Of a stretch of 34,335 bases of DNA, positions 1 to 7,872 are shown one piece after another. The DNA is from JBAYJS01 sp041664985 (GTDB lineage Bacteria > Patescibacteriota > Patescibacteriia > Buchananbacterales > UBA6539). The stretch lies in the NCBI GenBank assembly GCA_041664985.1, contig JBAYJS010000007.1, positions 1-34,335 on the forward strand. Direction: 5' to 3'. Both the position numbers and the translations under genes were made by a program. The number at the start of each line of letters is the position of its first letter. The first letter of the stretch is position 1. Below the pieces are notes generated by a model that was not told the DNA's origin, did no database searches, and saw only the letters and a list, made by a program, of their open reading frames with translations.

Positions 1-1
1 C

Positions 2-346
2 TCTTTGGATCGAAAAAAATTTTTAACCGTTTCAGAAATTGCCTTAAGGCATCACCGGCCGGGTACTGGCGAAAATTATCCTGATGACGAATTTATTGAG
101 CACCACCTTGACCAAGATCCGGAAGTCGCAGCTTTATTGCAACAAAACGGCACTACCAAAAAAATTTTTAATATGGCCGGAATGATTTCGGTGATTGATA
201 TTTATGATTCTTTAAGGTCAGTCAGGCCCTATAAAGGCACGCTGGCAAAGCCGGAAGTGGAAAATATTTTGCGAAATAAATTTCCAATCGCCGATTATCC
301 CAATGAAAATAAATTAATTGATTATTTAATAGAACAAACCGATTAA
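2..346 (+). CDS. HD-domain phosphohydrolase, C-terminal part (5' truncated)
   Basis: The frame is open to the window edge, so the start lies upstream and only about 114 residues are seen. The visible part resembles the C-terminal half of HD-GYP-type phosphohydrolases: an H-H-R-P-G-T-G-E-N-Y-P segment in the place of the usual HHE-DGSGYP motif, then an I-D-I-Y-D-S-L-R-S-x-R-P-Y-K stretch like the family's DxxDALTxxRPY helix. The catalytic HD pair would be upstream and cannot be checked. It ends one base before the next ATG, so it is probably co-transcribed with the nucleotidyltransferase. The substrate is unknown; cyclic-di-GMP specificity should not be assumed because the GYP motif is not canonical. 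Confidence 0.55.
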   Translation, partial: SLDRKKFLTVSEIALRHHRPGTGENYPDDEFIEHHLDQDPEVAALLQQNGTTKKIFNMAGMISVIDIYDSLRSVRPYKGTLAKPEVENILRNKFPIADYPNENKLIDYLIEQTD

Positions 347-347
347 A

Positions 348-1070
348 ATGAAAGCAATAATTTTAGCCGGCGGCGAGGGGACTCGTTTGCGCCCGCTGAC
401 TTATGAAATTCCTAAAGCCTTAATCCCGGTTCAGGGCAAAACTTTGACTGAACAGGTTTTTGATATTTATAAAAATGTCAAAGTGACCGAAATTATTTTA
501 TCAATCAGTTATTTGGCCGATAAAATGGTGGCTTATTTTGAAGATGGCAATAAATTCGGTTTTGATATCTCTTATTTAAGAGAAGACCGTCCGCGCGGAA
601 CTGCCGGTCCATTGTTGCTTTTAAAAGAAAAAAACGAAATTCCCAGTCAGGATTTTTTTATGTCAAATGGCGACAATTTGTTTGCTTTGGACTTAAAAAA
701 AATGATTGAATTTCATAAAAATCAAAAAGCCGTAGTAACAATTGCTTTGGTAGAAGCACCAGATCCAACTCAAGTGGGTGTAGTAAAAATGTCAGGTGAT
801 AAAATTTTAGAATTTGTGGAAAAGCCAACCCGGGAAAAAGCGCCTTCCAGTTTTGCCAATTCCGGCTATTATATTATCTCGCCAGAAATTTTTAATTATT
901 TGCCAAATCAAGAATTTGTAATGTTGGAAAAAGATGTTTTTCCGGTCTTAGCTAAAGCTGGCAAACTCTTTGGTTTTATTGGCAGTGGCCAGTGGTTTGA
1001 TACTGGTACGCCAGAAAGGTATTTGCAGGTCCAAAAAGAATGGCGCGGTCCGATTAAAATTGAAAAATAA
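348..1070 (+). CDS. Sugar-1-phosphate nucleotidyltransferase
   Basis: A 240-residue protein of the GT-A fold nucleotidyltransferase family, which makes NDP-sugars from sugar-1-phosphates for glycan synthesis in the cytoplasm. The N-terminus carries the signature GGEGTRLRPLT followed by PKALIPV (residues about 8-29). A metal-binding NGD lies near residue 108, a VEKP motif near 160, and a W-F-D-T-G-T-P motif near the C-terminus. There is no left-handed beta-helix, so it is the short form rather than GlmU-like. Which sugar and which nucleotide (glucose with dTTP or UTP, or mannose with GTP) cannot be decided from the sequence. It starts one base after the preceding stop codon, which suggests translational coupling. 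Confidence 0.85.
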   Translation: MKAIILAGGEGTRLRPLTYEIPKALIPVQGKTLTEQVFDIYKNVKVTEIILSISYLADKMVAYFEDGNKFGFDISYLREDRPRGTAGPLLLLKEKNEIPSQDFFMSNGDNLFALDLKKMIEFHKNQKAVVTIALVEAPDPTQVGVVKMSGDKILEFVEKPTREKAPSSFANSGYYIISPEIFNYLPNQEFVMLEKDVFPVLAKAGKLFGFIGSGQWFDTGTPERYLQVQKEWRGPIKIEK

Positions 1071-1086
1071 TTTTTAACTTTAAAAA

Positions 1087-2106
1087 ATGCTTAAAAAAGT
1101 AATTAGTTTAATTTTGTTGGTTGGAGTTTTGGTCACCGGTGGGAGTGTGGCTTATTATTTTTATGATATTGATGCGCCAAATTCAAACAATAGCAATATA
1201 AGTAAATTTATTATTCCCGAAGGTTGGGGGAGTACTAAAATCAGCCAGGAGCTGGCTAAAGCCGGTTTGGTAAATAATTTTATCGTTTTTGAGATGTATG
1301 TTTGGCTAAGCGGCATCAGCAGCAGTCTTTTGCCGGGTGAATATGATTTGGCCGGGAATTTAAGCATTCGACAAGTGGCCAAAATTTTAAGTAAAGGCAA
1401 TACCAATTTAAGCAAAGAAGTCAGCCTGACTTTTATTGAAGGTTGGAATAACAAGGACGTTTCTGATTATTTGGTAAAAAATAATATTATTTCAGCCGAT
1501 GATTTTTACGGCGTGATTGAAAAAAAAGCCGATTGGTGGGATCAATATGAATTTTTACAAACCAAACCAAAAAATTTAGATTTGGAAGGCTATTTATTTC
1601 CTGATACTTACCGGATTTATCGCGATGCCACCGCCAAAGATATTGTCGCAAAAATGCTTGATAATTTTGATAAAAAATTTACAGCCGAATTAAGACAAGA
1701 AATAAAAAAGCAAGGTAAAACCATTCACGATATTGTCACTTTGGCATCAGTGATTGAAAAAGAAGTTTCAACCGAGGTTGATCGAAAAATGGTAGCGGAT
1801 ATTTTTTACCGCCGGCTAAAAATTGGTATGCCGTTGCAATCAGATGCGACTGTAAATTATGTCACCGGTGATAACGCTTTGCGGCCAACCTACAAAGATA
1901 TCAGTGTTGATAATCTTTATAATACTTACAAGCATAAAGGTTTGCCGCCCGGTCCGATTTGTAATCCCGGTATGTCAGCAATTTTAGCGGCAATTTACCC
2001 AACACCAAATCAATATTATTATTTTTTAACCACGCCAGACGGTCAGGTAATTTACAGTAAAACCAATGAAGAACATGCCAAAGCCAAAGCTAAATATTTA
2101 AAATAA
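1087..2106 (+). CDS. mltG: Endolytic murein transglycosylase MltG
   Basis: A 339-residue YceG/MltG family protein. These membrane-anchored lytic transglycosylases cleave nascent glycan strands outside the membrane and are thought to set strand length. One N-terminal membrane helix (about residues 4-24) precedes a LysM-like region. The hallmark segments are G-Y-L-F-P-D-T-Y (about 179) and L-A-S-V-I-E-K-E, whose Glu224 corresponds to the catalytic glutamate of the family. The L-Q-S-D-A-T-V-N-Y and G-L-P-P-G-P-I-C-N-P-G segments are also typical. Length is normal. It lies 5 bases before pyrH and 16 bases after the nucleotidyltransferase. Its presence, with the division cluster further on, argues for a real peptidoglycan wall. 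Confidence 0.95.
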   Translation: MLKKVISLILLVGVLVTGGSVAYYFYDIDAPNSNNSNISKFIIPEGWGSTKISQELAKAGLVNNFIVFEMYVWLSGISSSLLPGEYDLAGNLSIRQVAKILSKGNTNLSKEVSLTFIEGWNNKDVSDYLVKNNIISADDFYGVIEKKADWWDQYEFLQTKPKNLDLEGYLFPDTYRIYRDATAKDIVAKMLDNFDKKFTAELRQEIKKQGKTIHDIVTLASVIEKEVSTEVDRKMVADIFYRRLKIGMPLQSDATVNYVTGDNALRPTYKDISVDNLYNTYKHKGLPPGPICNPGMSAILAAIYPTPNQYYYFLTTPDGQVIYSKTNEEHAKAKAKYLK

Positions 2107-2111
2107 ATTTT

Positions 2112-2801
2112 ATGGCCAAAAATAAAACTTTAGTCATGTCTTTGGGTGGTTCATTGATCGCACCGGACGGAGTTGATGTAAATTTTTTAAAAAAATTCAG
2201 ACAATTGATTTTAGGCTATATTAAAAAAGGCAATCGGGTGGTTTTAATTTGCGGCGGGGGTAATACTTGCCGGAATTATCAAAAAGCCGCCAAAATCGCT
2301 TTTTCAAAAGTTAAAGACCGCGATTTGGACTGGATTGGTATTGCCACTACCAAGCTTAATGCCGAGCTGGTTAGTGCGATTTTTGGTGATTTGGCTTACG
2401 AAAGCATTTTGCCAAATCCCGGTAAAAAAATTAAAACCAATAAAAAAATTATTGTTGGTGCCGGTTACAAACCGGGTTCTTCTTCGGATAAAGACGCAGT
2501 TTTGGCAGCGATTGCTTTTGGTGCTAAAACCGTCATTAATCTTTCAAACATCACTTATGTTTATGATAAAGACCCCGGCAAGTTTAAGGATGCCAAACCG
2601 CAAAAGAAAATGGTCTGGCAAGATTTTTTAAAGCTGGTTGGTAGCAAATGGGTACCGGGTGCTCATGTGCCATTTGATCCGGTTGGCAGCCGTTTGGCCT
2701 ATAAATCAGGCATAAATTTAGTAGTAATGAAGGGGAGTGACTTGAATAATTTAGGCAACTTTTTGAATCAAAAGGATTTTAAAGGTACAATTGTTGAATA
2801 A
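2112..2801 (+). CDS. pyrH: UMP kinase, archaeal-type
   Basis: A 229-residue amino-acid-kinase-fold protein that phosphorylates UMP to UDP. The N-terminal S-L-G-G-S-L-I-A-P-D-G, the G-G-G-N-T segment and especially I-G-I-A-T-T-K-L-N-A match the archaeal branch of PyrH (S-L-G-G-S, GIxATRLNA). The usual bacterial branch has K-L-S-G-E-A and G-M-L-A-T-V-M-N-A. The nucleotide-binding end carries V-Y-D-K-D-P and a V-P-G-A-H-x-P-F-D-P segment. This branch choice is common in Patescibacteria as I recall it. The gene closes the first plus-strand run; the rplJ promoter begins 3 bases after its stop. Confidence 0.9.
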   Translation: MAKNKTLVMSLGGSLIAPDGVDVNFLKKFRQLILGYIKKGNRVVLICGGGNTCRNYQKAAKIAFSKVKDRDLDWIGIATTKLNAELVSAIFGDLAYESILPNPGKKIKTNKKIIVGAGYKPGSSSDKDAVLAAIAFGAKTVINLSNITYVYDKDPGKFKDAKPQKKMVWQDFLKLVGSKWVPGAHVPFDPVGSRLAYKSGINLVVMKGSDLNNLGNFLNQKDFKGTIVE

Positions 2802-2803
2802 TA

Positions 2804-2832
2804 TTGACTTTTTTCTTCAACTGCTGTATTAT
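2804..2832 (+). promoter_or_regulatory. Sigma-70-type promoter of rplJ-rplL
   Basis: TTGACT at 2804-2809 and TATTAT at 2827-2832 are separated by exactly 17 bases. Transcription would start near 2839, just before the structured leader. It is the clearest host promoter on the left side of the window. Confidence 0.8.
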
Positions 2833-2849
2833 TTAAATACAATTAATTT

Positions 2850-2966
2850 AGACCACAGACCGTGGGGGCAAAATTGCTTAAATTAGCCAAAATCTAACCC
2901 TGCGCAGGCCATCTAGCTAAAGAATTAGCTTTTAGTTATCAGTCTGTGGTTTTACCACAGTTTTTT
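2850..2966 (+). ncRNA. L10-type leader with attenuator terminator
   Basis: The leader between the promoter and rplJ has a closing helix formed by ACCACAGAC (2852-2860) and GTCTGTGGT (2942-2950), enclosing about 80 bases. The right arm also forms a second, exclusive hairpin: CTGTGGT (2944-2950), a 3-base loop and ACCACAG (2954-2960), followed by six T. That second hairpin is an intrinsic terminator. Leaders upstream of rplJ are known L10 (or L10-L12) binding sites that control the operon. This architecture implies ligand-dependent attenuation: one fold lets transcription continue and the other stops it. Confidence 0.75.
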
Positions 2967-3036
2967 GTTTGGCTTTTGACTTGTAGTTTTTAGAAATAAA
3001 GGCCACAAGCTAAAAGCTAATAACAAGCTAAAAAAT

Positions 3037-3561
3037 ATGCCTAAAACTAGACAACAAAAAGAACAGACGATCAAGGACTTAGTTGAACGGCTCAAAAAGA
3101 GCAAGTCTTTGGTTTTTGTTAACTTTGAAAAACTCAAAGTTAAAGACATTGAAAAATTAAGAAAAAATTGCCGAAAAGAAAAGGTCGATTATTTTGTCGC
3201 TAAAAAGACCTTAATGAAGGTAGCTTTTGAGAAAGCCGGAATCACTGATGTTGATCCAAAGACTCTAAGCGAAGGCGTTGCTTTGGTTTTTGGTGTTGAA
3301 GATGAAGTTGCTCCGGCAAGGATTGTTGCCAGTTTTGCCAAAGAGCATGAAGCCTTAAAAGCCATCGGCGGCGTATTGGAAGGTAAATTTATCAGCCGTG
3401 AAAAAGTCATTGAATTGTCTTTATTGCCAGCTAGAGAAGTTTTATTGGCCAAAGTTCTTGGTTCAATCAAAGCGCCGATTTCTGGTTTTGCCAATGTCTT
3501 GGCTGGAAATTTGAGAAACTTCGTTTACGTTTTAAATGCTATTAAAGAAACTAAAAATTAA
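3037..3561 (+). CDS. rplJ: Large-subunit ribosomal protein L10
   Basis: A 174-residue protein that anchors the L7/L12 dimers at the base of the ribosomal stalk. The N-terminal half has the family pattern: K-x5-L-x2-R-L-K-K-S-K-S-L-V-F-V-N-F near 17-32, then V-A-K-K-T-L-M-K-V-A-F. The C-terminal helix that binds L7/L12 dimers is present (F-V-Y-V-L-N-A-I-K). No strong Shine-Dalgarno sequence precedes the ATG. The gene is followed after 35 bases by rplL, the usual partner, and both depend on the promoter and leader upstream. Confidence 0.95.
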   Translation: MPKTRQQKEQTIKDLVERLKKSKSLVFVNFEKLKVKDIEKLRKNCRKEKVDYFVAKKTLMKVAFEKAGITDVDPKTLSEGVALVFGVEDEVAPARIVASFAKEHEALKAIGGVLEGKFISREKVIELSLLPAREVLLAKVLGSIKAPISGFANVLAGNLRNFVYVLNAIKETKN

Positions 3562-3596
3562 TAATTAAAATAATAAATTTTAAGGAGAATAAAATT

Positions 3597-3992
3597 ATGT
3601 CAGAAGAAAAAAAAGTTGAAGTCCCCGCTAAATTCAAATCATTGGTTGAAGAAATTGAAAAAATGTCAGTGATTGATTTAGCCGACTTAGTTAAAGTTTT
3701 AGAAGAAAAATTCGGTGTTTCCGCTGCCGCTCCAGCCGCTGCCATGGCTGTTGCCGCCGCTGCCGCTCCAGTTGAAGAAAAAAGCGAATTTACCGTCGAA
3801 TTGACTGCTGCCGGTGACAATAAAATCAATGTCATCAAAGCCGTCAGAACCGTTACTGAATTAGGCTTAAAAGAAGCCAAAGATTTAGTTGACGGTGCGC
3901 CAAAAGTGGTCAAAGAAGGTGTAAAGAAAGAAGAAGCGGAAAAGATTAAAAAGACCTTGGAAGAAGCTGGTGGTAAAGTCACTTTGAAATAA
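3597..3992 (+). CDS. rplL: Ribosomal protein L7/L12
   Basis: A 131-residue stalk protein that recruits translation factors. It has the N-terminal dimerisation helix region, an alanine- and valine-rich flexible hinge (about residues 42-60), and the conserved C-terminal domain with K-I-N-V-I-K-A-V-R and L-G-L-K-E-A-K-D-L-V-D-G-A-P. A strong ribosome binding site, AAGGAG, lies 11 bases before the ATG (3582-3587), consistent with the excess of L12 over L10. The same leader sequence precedes hsp20. The gene ends before a large palindromic terminator. Confidence 0.97.
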   Translation: MSEEKKVEVPAKFKSLVEEIEKMSVIDLADLVKVLEEKFGVSAAAPAAAMAVAAAAAPVEEKSEFTVELTAAGDNKINVIKAVRTVTELGLKEAKDLVDGAPKVVKEGVKKEEAEKIKKTLEEAGGKVTLK

Positions 3993-4011
3993 CAATTCAA
4001 TCAGACCAAAT

Positions 4012-4049
4012 AAAAAGTAGGGACGCCCAATTGGGCGTCCCTACTTTTT
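4012..4049. terminator. Perfect 38-base palindromic bidirectional terminator
   Basis: Positions 4012-4030 and 4031-4049 are exact reverse complements without a loop base. A-rich and T-rich ends flank a GC core, so the hairpin works as an intrinsic terminator in both directions. It lies between convergent rplL (+) and the 772-residue gene (-). The core begins GTAGGGACGCCC and ends with its complement, a layout resembling REP palindromes. Confidence 0.85.
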
Positions 4050-4055
4050 ATTTGA

Positions 4056-6374
4056 TTATTTGAGGTGTTCGGTTGGTACGCCAAATATTGAATTGCCGTT
4101 TAAAATATAAATTTTCTTTTCTTTTTCAATTACCACAAAGTCTTTTAAGTCATCAAAGGAATTGGAAAAATACTGATTAATCAATTTTCCTTCTTTGTCC
4201 ATAACAATTATTCTTTTAGTTGGCCCGTCTATAAAGTATAAGTATTTGGAAAATTCATCGGTTTTTAGTTTGGTCGGATTTTGAACTTTTGGATCAATAA
4301 CATTGGTTTTAAAGCTGGTAATTATTTTACCATTTTCCAGTTTTTGAATTTGGCCGTCTTTTTTTAAAAGATAAATCGAGCCGTCAACGGCAATTGAAGA
4401 ACTGTCGGCTAAATTAGTATCGTCTTTAATCCAGCTGTTGACTTTGGTGTATTCATTTTTGTCTTTGGTATAGCGGTTGATTTTATTGTTTTTTGTATCC
4501 AGAGTATAAATTTGGCCCTTGAAAGCGGTTAAATCGGCAATGGCGGCGTTAGCTTCGAAACTGATTTTTATTTTTTGCAAAGAATCGGTTTTGGGATCAA
4601 GTTTAAAAGCCTGATTTTTTGAATTTAAAAGGATTAATTCACTTTCACTTACACTGGCGCCCAGGTCCAAAACAGCAGTATCCAAATCAGGAGTTAAAAT
4701 CGCAGACATTATTCTGGAACTCAAATTTGCTTTATAAATTGACTGATTATTTTGGTTTTGAGTGTAGACATTTCTGCCCGACAATAAAGCGAGTTTAGAA
4801 ATTTTAGCCTGGCTGTCTAAATTTTGGAAATTAACGATTTGAATCGGTTCGGTCACTTCAATAATATGGCGCAGCTTGGCCAGCTGCTCTTCAATTCCTT
4901 GTTCTAAAAGCCAAACCTGTTGTTTTTGCGATTTGGTGGTTGGTTTCAAAGCCAAAATCATATTTTTAGCATCAACCAAAAATTGTCTGGCTTGATTTTC
5001 ATCGCGGTAGATTAAACTGGCTTCCGCTTCATTTTTTTTGTCCTCGGCTTGGTTAAAGACTAGATTGAAAGCTTCATTTTTTTTGTCTTGTATATTTTTG
5101 GCCGCCAGCCAAAAAATACTTAGAGAAAACAGGACGGCTAAAATAATGGTGGTAATCAGCAAAATCTGGCTTGACTTTGGTAATTTTTTGTATTTATTAA
5201 TTGGATTGCCAAAAATTCTGTTGGTGATATTGCCAAGTTTTGACCAAATCGGTTTATGTTTAAATTTAGAATTAATTTTTTGGCCTAAAGCCAAAACCGG
5301 CTGGGTGATTTTTTTATGATCAATATTAATATGAACATTAGCCAAAGGATTGATTTTTTTAATTTTTGGTACCAGCGGGCCAAAATCAAGGCTGGGTTTT
5401 TTTAAATTCAAGCCGGGAACAAGATTTGGTTTTTTGGTTTTATATAAATTAAAAGCTTTGGCTTTGGTTTTGCCGGCATAGGCGCCAAATAAATTTTTAC
5501 CGGCAACAAAATATTTTTTTACTTCCGGCAGTAAAGAAGGGGTTAAAAATTTTTCGGTTTCTTTTTCAGTTTTCATCATTTCTTTAACCGAATCGCGGCT
5601 AGCGGCTTTTTGGTAATCAAATTCTTGATTGCTTGCAATCGGTCTTTTTTCGGCAAAGGCCAAAAGTTCAAGTTCAGCGGTAATGACGCCGAAATTTTCT
5701 TTTGGAGTTTGCTCTAGAGTTTTTTGTAATTCAATTAAGCCCTCGACCAAAAGGTTGGAAGTGATTATATTTTTTATTTTATCCATGGAAAAATAATCAA
5801 AAATATTGGCAGTGCCAATAAATAAAATATCACGGGGCTTGATTTTACCGCTAATAATTTGAGCAAAAAGCCGAAAAGGATCGGGCGAAGTGGCATTGGG
5901 AACGGAAGCATCTAAAATATTAATAATTCGGTAAGTGTCTAGGTTCGTATGATAAAAAAGAATCGCACCGACATTACCGACAACGGCAAAATGCAATTCT
6001 TGGTTAAAAACCACGGCAATAATGATATTGATTTTATCCAAATCCAGTAAAATTTGTTCACTTTCCAAAAAAGCGGCGATAGCCAGATTGGTTTTTTTTA
6101 AAGTCAGTTCGAATTTTTCTGAAACGCTTAAAAATTTATCATCGGCAAAATTACTTTTTTGGTAGTAATAATTATTTTTTAATTCTTCAATTATCAGGTC
6201 AATTAATTTTGCCACCTGTTCGTCGTTTGAATAGATTTCAATCAGGCCGAATATTTTTCCGACTTTGCCGGCTAAATCTCGGGTTGGCTTGGTCGAAAAT
6301 GTCCTGACAAAGCTTTTTGATTTGCCCGGACGTTCAACTACCAGCTGATTGATTTTAGTCTCTAAATAATCCAT
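4056..6374 (-). CDS. One-pass membrane protein with degenerate PP2C-like and propeller-like domains
   Basis: A 772-residue protein not recognised by name. Residues about 1-240 follow the layout of PP2C phosphatases: a strand-turn V-V-G-N-V-G-A-I-L-F where the family has VGDSRxYL, and L-K/R-P-R-D-I-L-F-I-G-T-A-N-I-F-D-Y in place of the GDxxLLxSDGL segment. The metal-binding aspartates appear replaced, so catalysis is doubtful. A basic linker (about 280-400) leads to one membrane helix (about 403-424). After it come a helical segment and repeated strand pairs (about 530-770) like an NHL or WD-type propeller, predicted outside the cell. The N-terminus would face the cytoplasm. It lies alone on the minus strand; the gap to the divergent regulator at 6464 holds its promoter region. 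Confidence 0.6.
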   Translation of the reverse strand: MDYLETKINQLVVERPGKSKSFVRTFSTKPTRDLAGKVGKIFGLIEIYSNDEQVAKLIDLIIEELKNNYYYQKSNFADDKFLSVSEKFELTLKKTNLAIAAFLESEQILLDLDKINIIIAVVFNQELHFAVVGNVGAILFYHTNLDTYRIINILDASVPNATSPDPFRLFAQIISGKIKPRDILFIGTANIFDYFSMDKIKNIITSNLLVEGLIELQKTLEQTPKENFGVITAELELLAFAEKRPIASNQEFDYQKAASRDSVKEMMKTEKETEKFLTPSLLPEVKKYFVAGKNLFGAYAGKTKAKAFNLYKTKKPNLVPGLNLKKPSLDFGPLVPKIKKINPLANVHINIDHKKITQPVLALGQKINSKFKHKPIWSKLGNITNRIFGNPINKYKKLPKSSQILLITTIILAVLFSLSIFWLAAKNIQDKKNEAFNLVFNQAEDKKNEAEASLIYRDENQARQFLVDAKNMILALKPTTKSQKQQVWLLEQGIEEQLAKLRHIIEVTEPIQIVNFQNLDSQAKISKLALLSGRNVYTQNQNNQSIYKANLSSRIMSAILTPDLDTAVLDLGASVSESELILLNSKNQAFKLDPKTDSLQKIKISFEANAAIADLTAFKGQIYTLDTKNNKINRYTKDKNEYTKVNSWIKDDTNLADSSSIAVDGSIYLLKKDGQIQKLENGKIITSFKTNVIDPKVQNPTKLKTDEFSKYLYFIDGPTKRIIVMDKEGKLINQYFSNSFDDLKDFVVIEKEKKIYILNGNSIFGVPTEHLK

Positions 6375-6463
6375 TTTTTGTGCTGATTTGTCACTAATTA
6401 ATGTTTATATTATACTATAAATAGTCCTAAGACGTAAATCCCTAAAACATAGGAGATAATTTA
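6375..6463. promoter_or_regulatory. Divergent promoter region
   Basis: This 89-base gap separates divergent genes. It holds an AT-rich core at 6400-6422 reading TATATTATACTATAAATA on the plus strand, which contains -10-like hexamers on both strands. On the plus side, AGGAGA lies 8 bases before the ATG at 6464. No convincing -35 element was seen on either strand. Confidence 0.45.
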
Positions 6464-7072
6464 ATGCTTGAACAATTATTTAGTTCAAAGACCAGAGTAA
6501 AGCTTTTGCGGCTGTTTTTGAATAATCCGGCTCAACCTTTTTATTTAAGAGAGTTGGCCAGAAAGCTTGGTACCCAGCTTAATTCGGTTCGTCGGGAAAT
6601 CGATAATTTGGAAAGTGTTGGTATTATTAAATCAATCAATTTAGAAGAAACCGAACAGTCGACCAAGGGTGGCAAGGAAAAAGCCGGCAGTAAAAAATAT
6701 TTTTTGGCCGATACGGACTTTATTTTGTATCCCGAGCTTAAAGCTTTGCTTTTAAAAGCCCAGTTGCTTTTGGAAAAGAATTTTGTCAGTAAAATTGAAA
6801 AGCTCTCTCAGCTTAAGCTTTTTATTTTAACCGGAATTTTTGTCGGTTTGGAAGGCAGTCAAACCGACTTATTGCTGGTTGGTATGATTAATCGAAAAAC
6901 CTTGGCCAAAATTGTCCGTGATTTTGAGCGGGAAATCGGTCGAAGCGTGAATTATACGGCAATGAGCTACCAAGAATTCAAATACCGCCAAGATATCACT
7001 GATAAATTTTTATATGATATTTTGGAAGGCCGAAAAATTGTAGTCGTTGATAAAACGGCAAAAGCATCATAA
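6464..7072 (+). CDS. Winged-helix regulator with nucleotidyltransferase-like domain
   Basis: A 202-residue protein. Residues 1-60 form an ArsR/MarR-like winged helix: F-Y-L-R-E-L-A-R-K-L-G-T-Q-L-N-S-V-R-R-E-I-D-N-L-E-S-V-G-I-I is a recognition-helix and wing pattern. Residues about 100-190 (L-F-I-L-T-G-I-F-V-G, then T-D-L-L-L-V-G-M-I-N-R) resemble the catalytically inert nucleotidyltransferase-like domains found after such helices in archaeal and Patescibacteria regulators. A good ribosome binding site (AGGAGA) supports the start. Its stop overlaps the next ATG by one base, so the alpha/beta hydrolase is translationally coupled. The ligand and targets are unknown. Confidence 0.65.
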   Translation: MLEQLFSSKTRVKLLRLFLNNPAQPFYLRELARKLGTQLNSVRREIDNLESVGIIKSINLEETEQSTKGGKEKAGSKKYFLADTDFILYPELKALLLKAQLLLEKNFVSKIEKLSQLKLFILTGIFVGLEGSQTDLLLVGMINRKTLAKIVRDFEREIGRSVNYTAMSYQEFKYRQDITDKFLYDILEGRKIVVVDKTAKAS

Positions 7073-7872
7073 TGGAAAAAAAAATTATTTTCAAAAATAA
7101 CCGTGGCCAAAAAATCGCTGGGGTTTTTAATATTCCTAAAACCAAGCCGCCGTATCCGGCAGTGATTATTTGTCATGGCTTTAAAGGTTATAAAGATCAA
7201 GCGCATTTGAAAAGTCTGGCTTCGAGCTTGGCTAAACAGGGAATTTTGGCATTTAGGTTTGATTTTGGCAATGGCGTGGGCAAAAGCTACGGTAAGTTGG
7301 AAGACATTACCTTTGCTCAATATTTAAATGACCTTAAAACGGTTATTGATTTTATTTCTAAAAATAAAACAGTTGATAAAAATCGGATTGGTTTAGTCGG
7401 TCATAGTTTGGGCGGTCAGCTGATTTTACATTATGCGCCAAGTGATAAAAGAGTAAAAGTTTTGGCGGATTGGGCCGGTGTGATTTTTCGCGGCGGCGGG
7501 CAAACTAACTTGGGAAAAATTATTATGCTTCAGCTTGATGAGGCCAAAAAAACCGGCTACTTTCAGATTCGTAGTGCCAGAACTGGAAAAGTTTATAAAA
7601 TTAAAATTGACTACTATTTTGATATTTTAAAACACAATACGCCAGCTTGGGTAAAAAAGATTAAAATTCCCACCTTAATTTTGCATGGTTCTAAAGACAA
7701 TAGTGTTTCTTTAAAACATTCAGAAATGGCTTATCGCTTAGTCAAAGGACCAAAAAAGTTTATTATTATCCCTGGTGCACCGCACACCTGGCGCGGTAAA
7801 GACGATCCGGGCGGTAAGTTTCAAAAAGAAATTAATCTAATTACTACTGGTTGGTTTAAAAAATATTTATGA
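7072..7872 (+). CDS. Alpha/beta hydrolase (serine hydrolase)
   Basis: A 266-residue alpha/beta-hydrolase-fold enzyme. The oxyanion-hole strand V-I-I-C-H-G-F-K-G lies near residues 27-35, the nucleophile elbow G-H-S-L-G-G has Ser112, the acid is probably in H-G-S-K-D (about 208), and the histidine is in A-P-H-T-W near 243. There is no signal peptide, so it acts in the cytoplasm. The substrate (ester, peptide or acyl group) cannot be inferred. It starts on the last base of the upstream stop codon, and its end overlaps the next gene by 4 bases (ATGA), so 6464-9014 forms one tightly coupled unit. Confidence 0.8.
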   Translation: MEKKIIFKNNRGQKIAGVFNIPKTKPPYPAVIICHGFKGYKDQAHLKSLASSLAKQGILAFRFDFGNGVGKSYGKLEDITFAQYLNDLKTVIDFISKNKTVDKNRIGLVGHSLGGQLILHYAPSDKRVKVLADWAGVIFRGGGQTNLGKIIMLQLDEAKKTGYFQIRSARTGKVYKIKIDYYFDILKHNTPAWVKKIKIPTLILHGSKDNSVSLKHSEMAYRLVKGPKKFIIIPGAPHTWRGKDDPGGKFQKEINLITTGWFKKYL

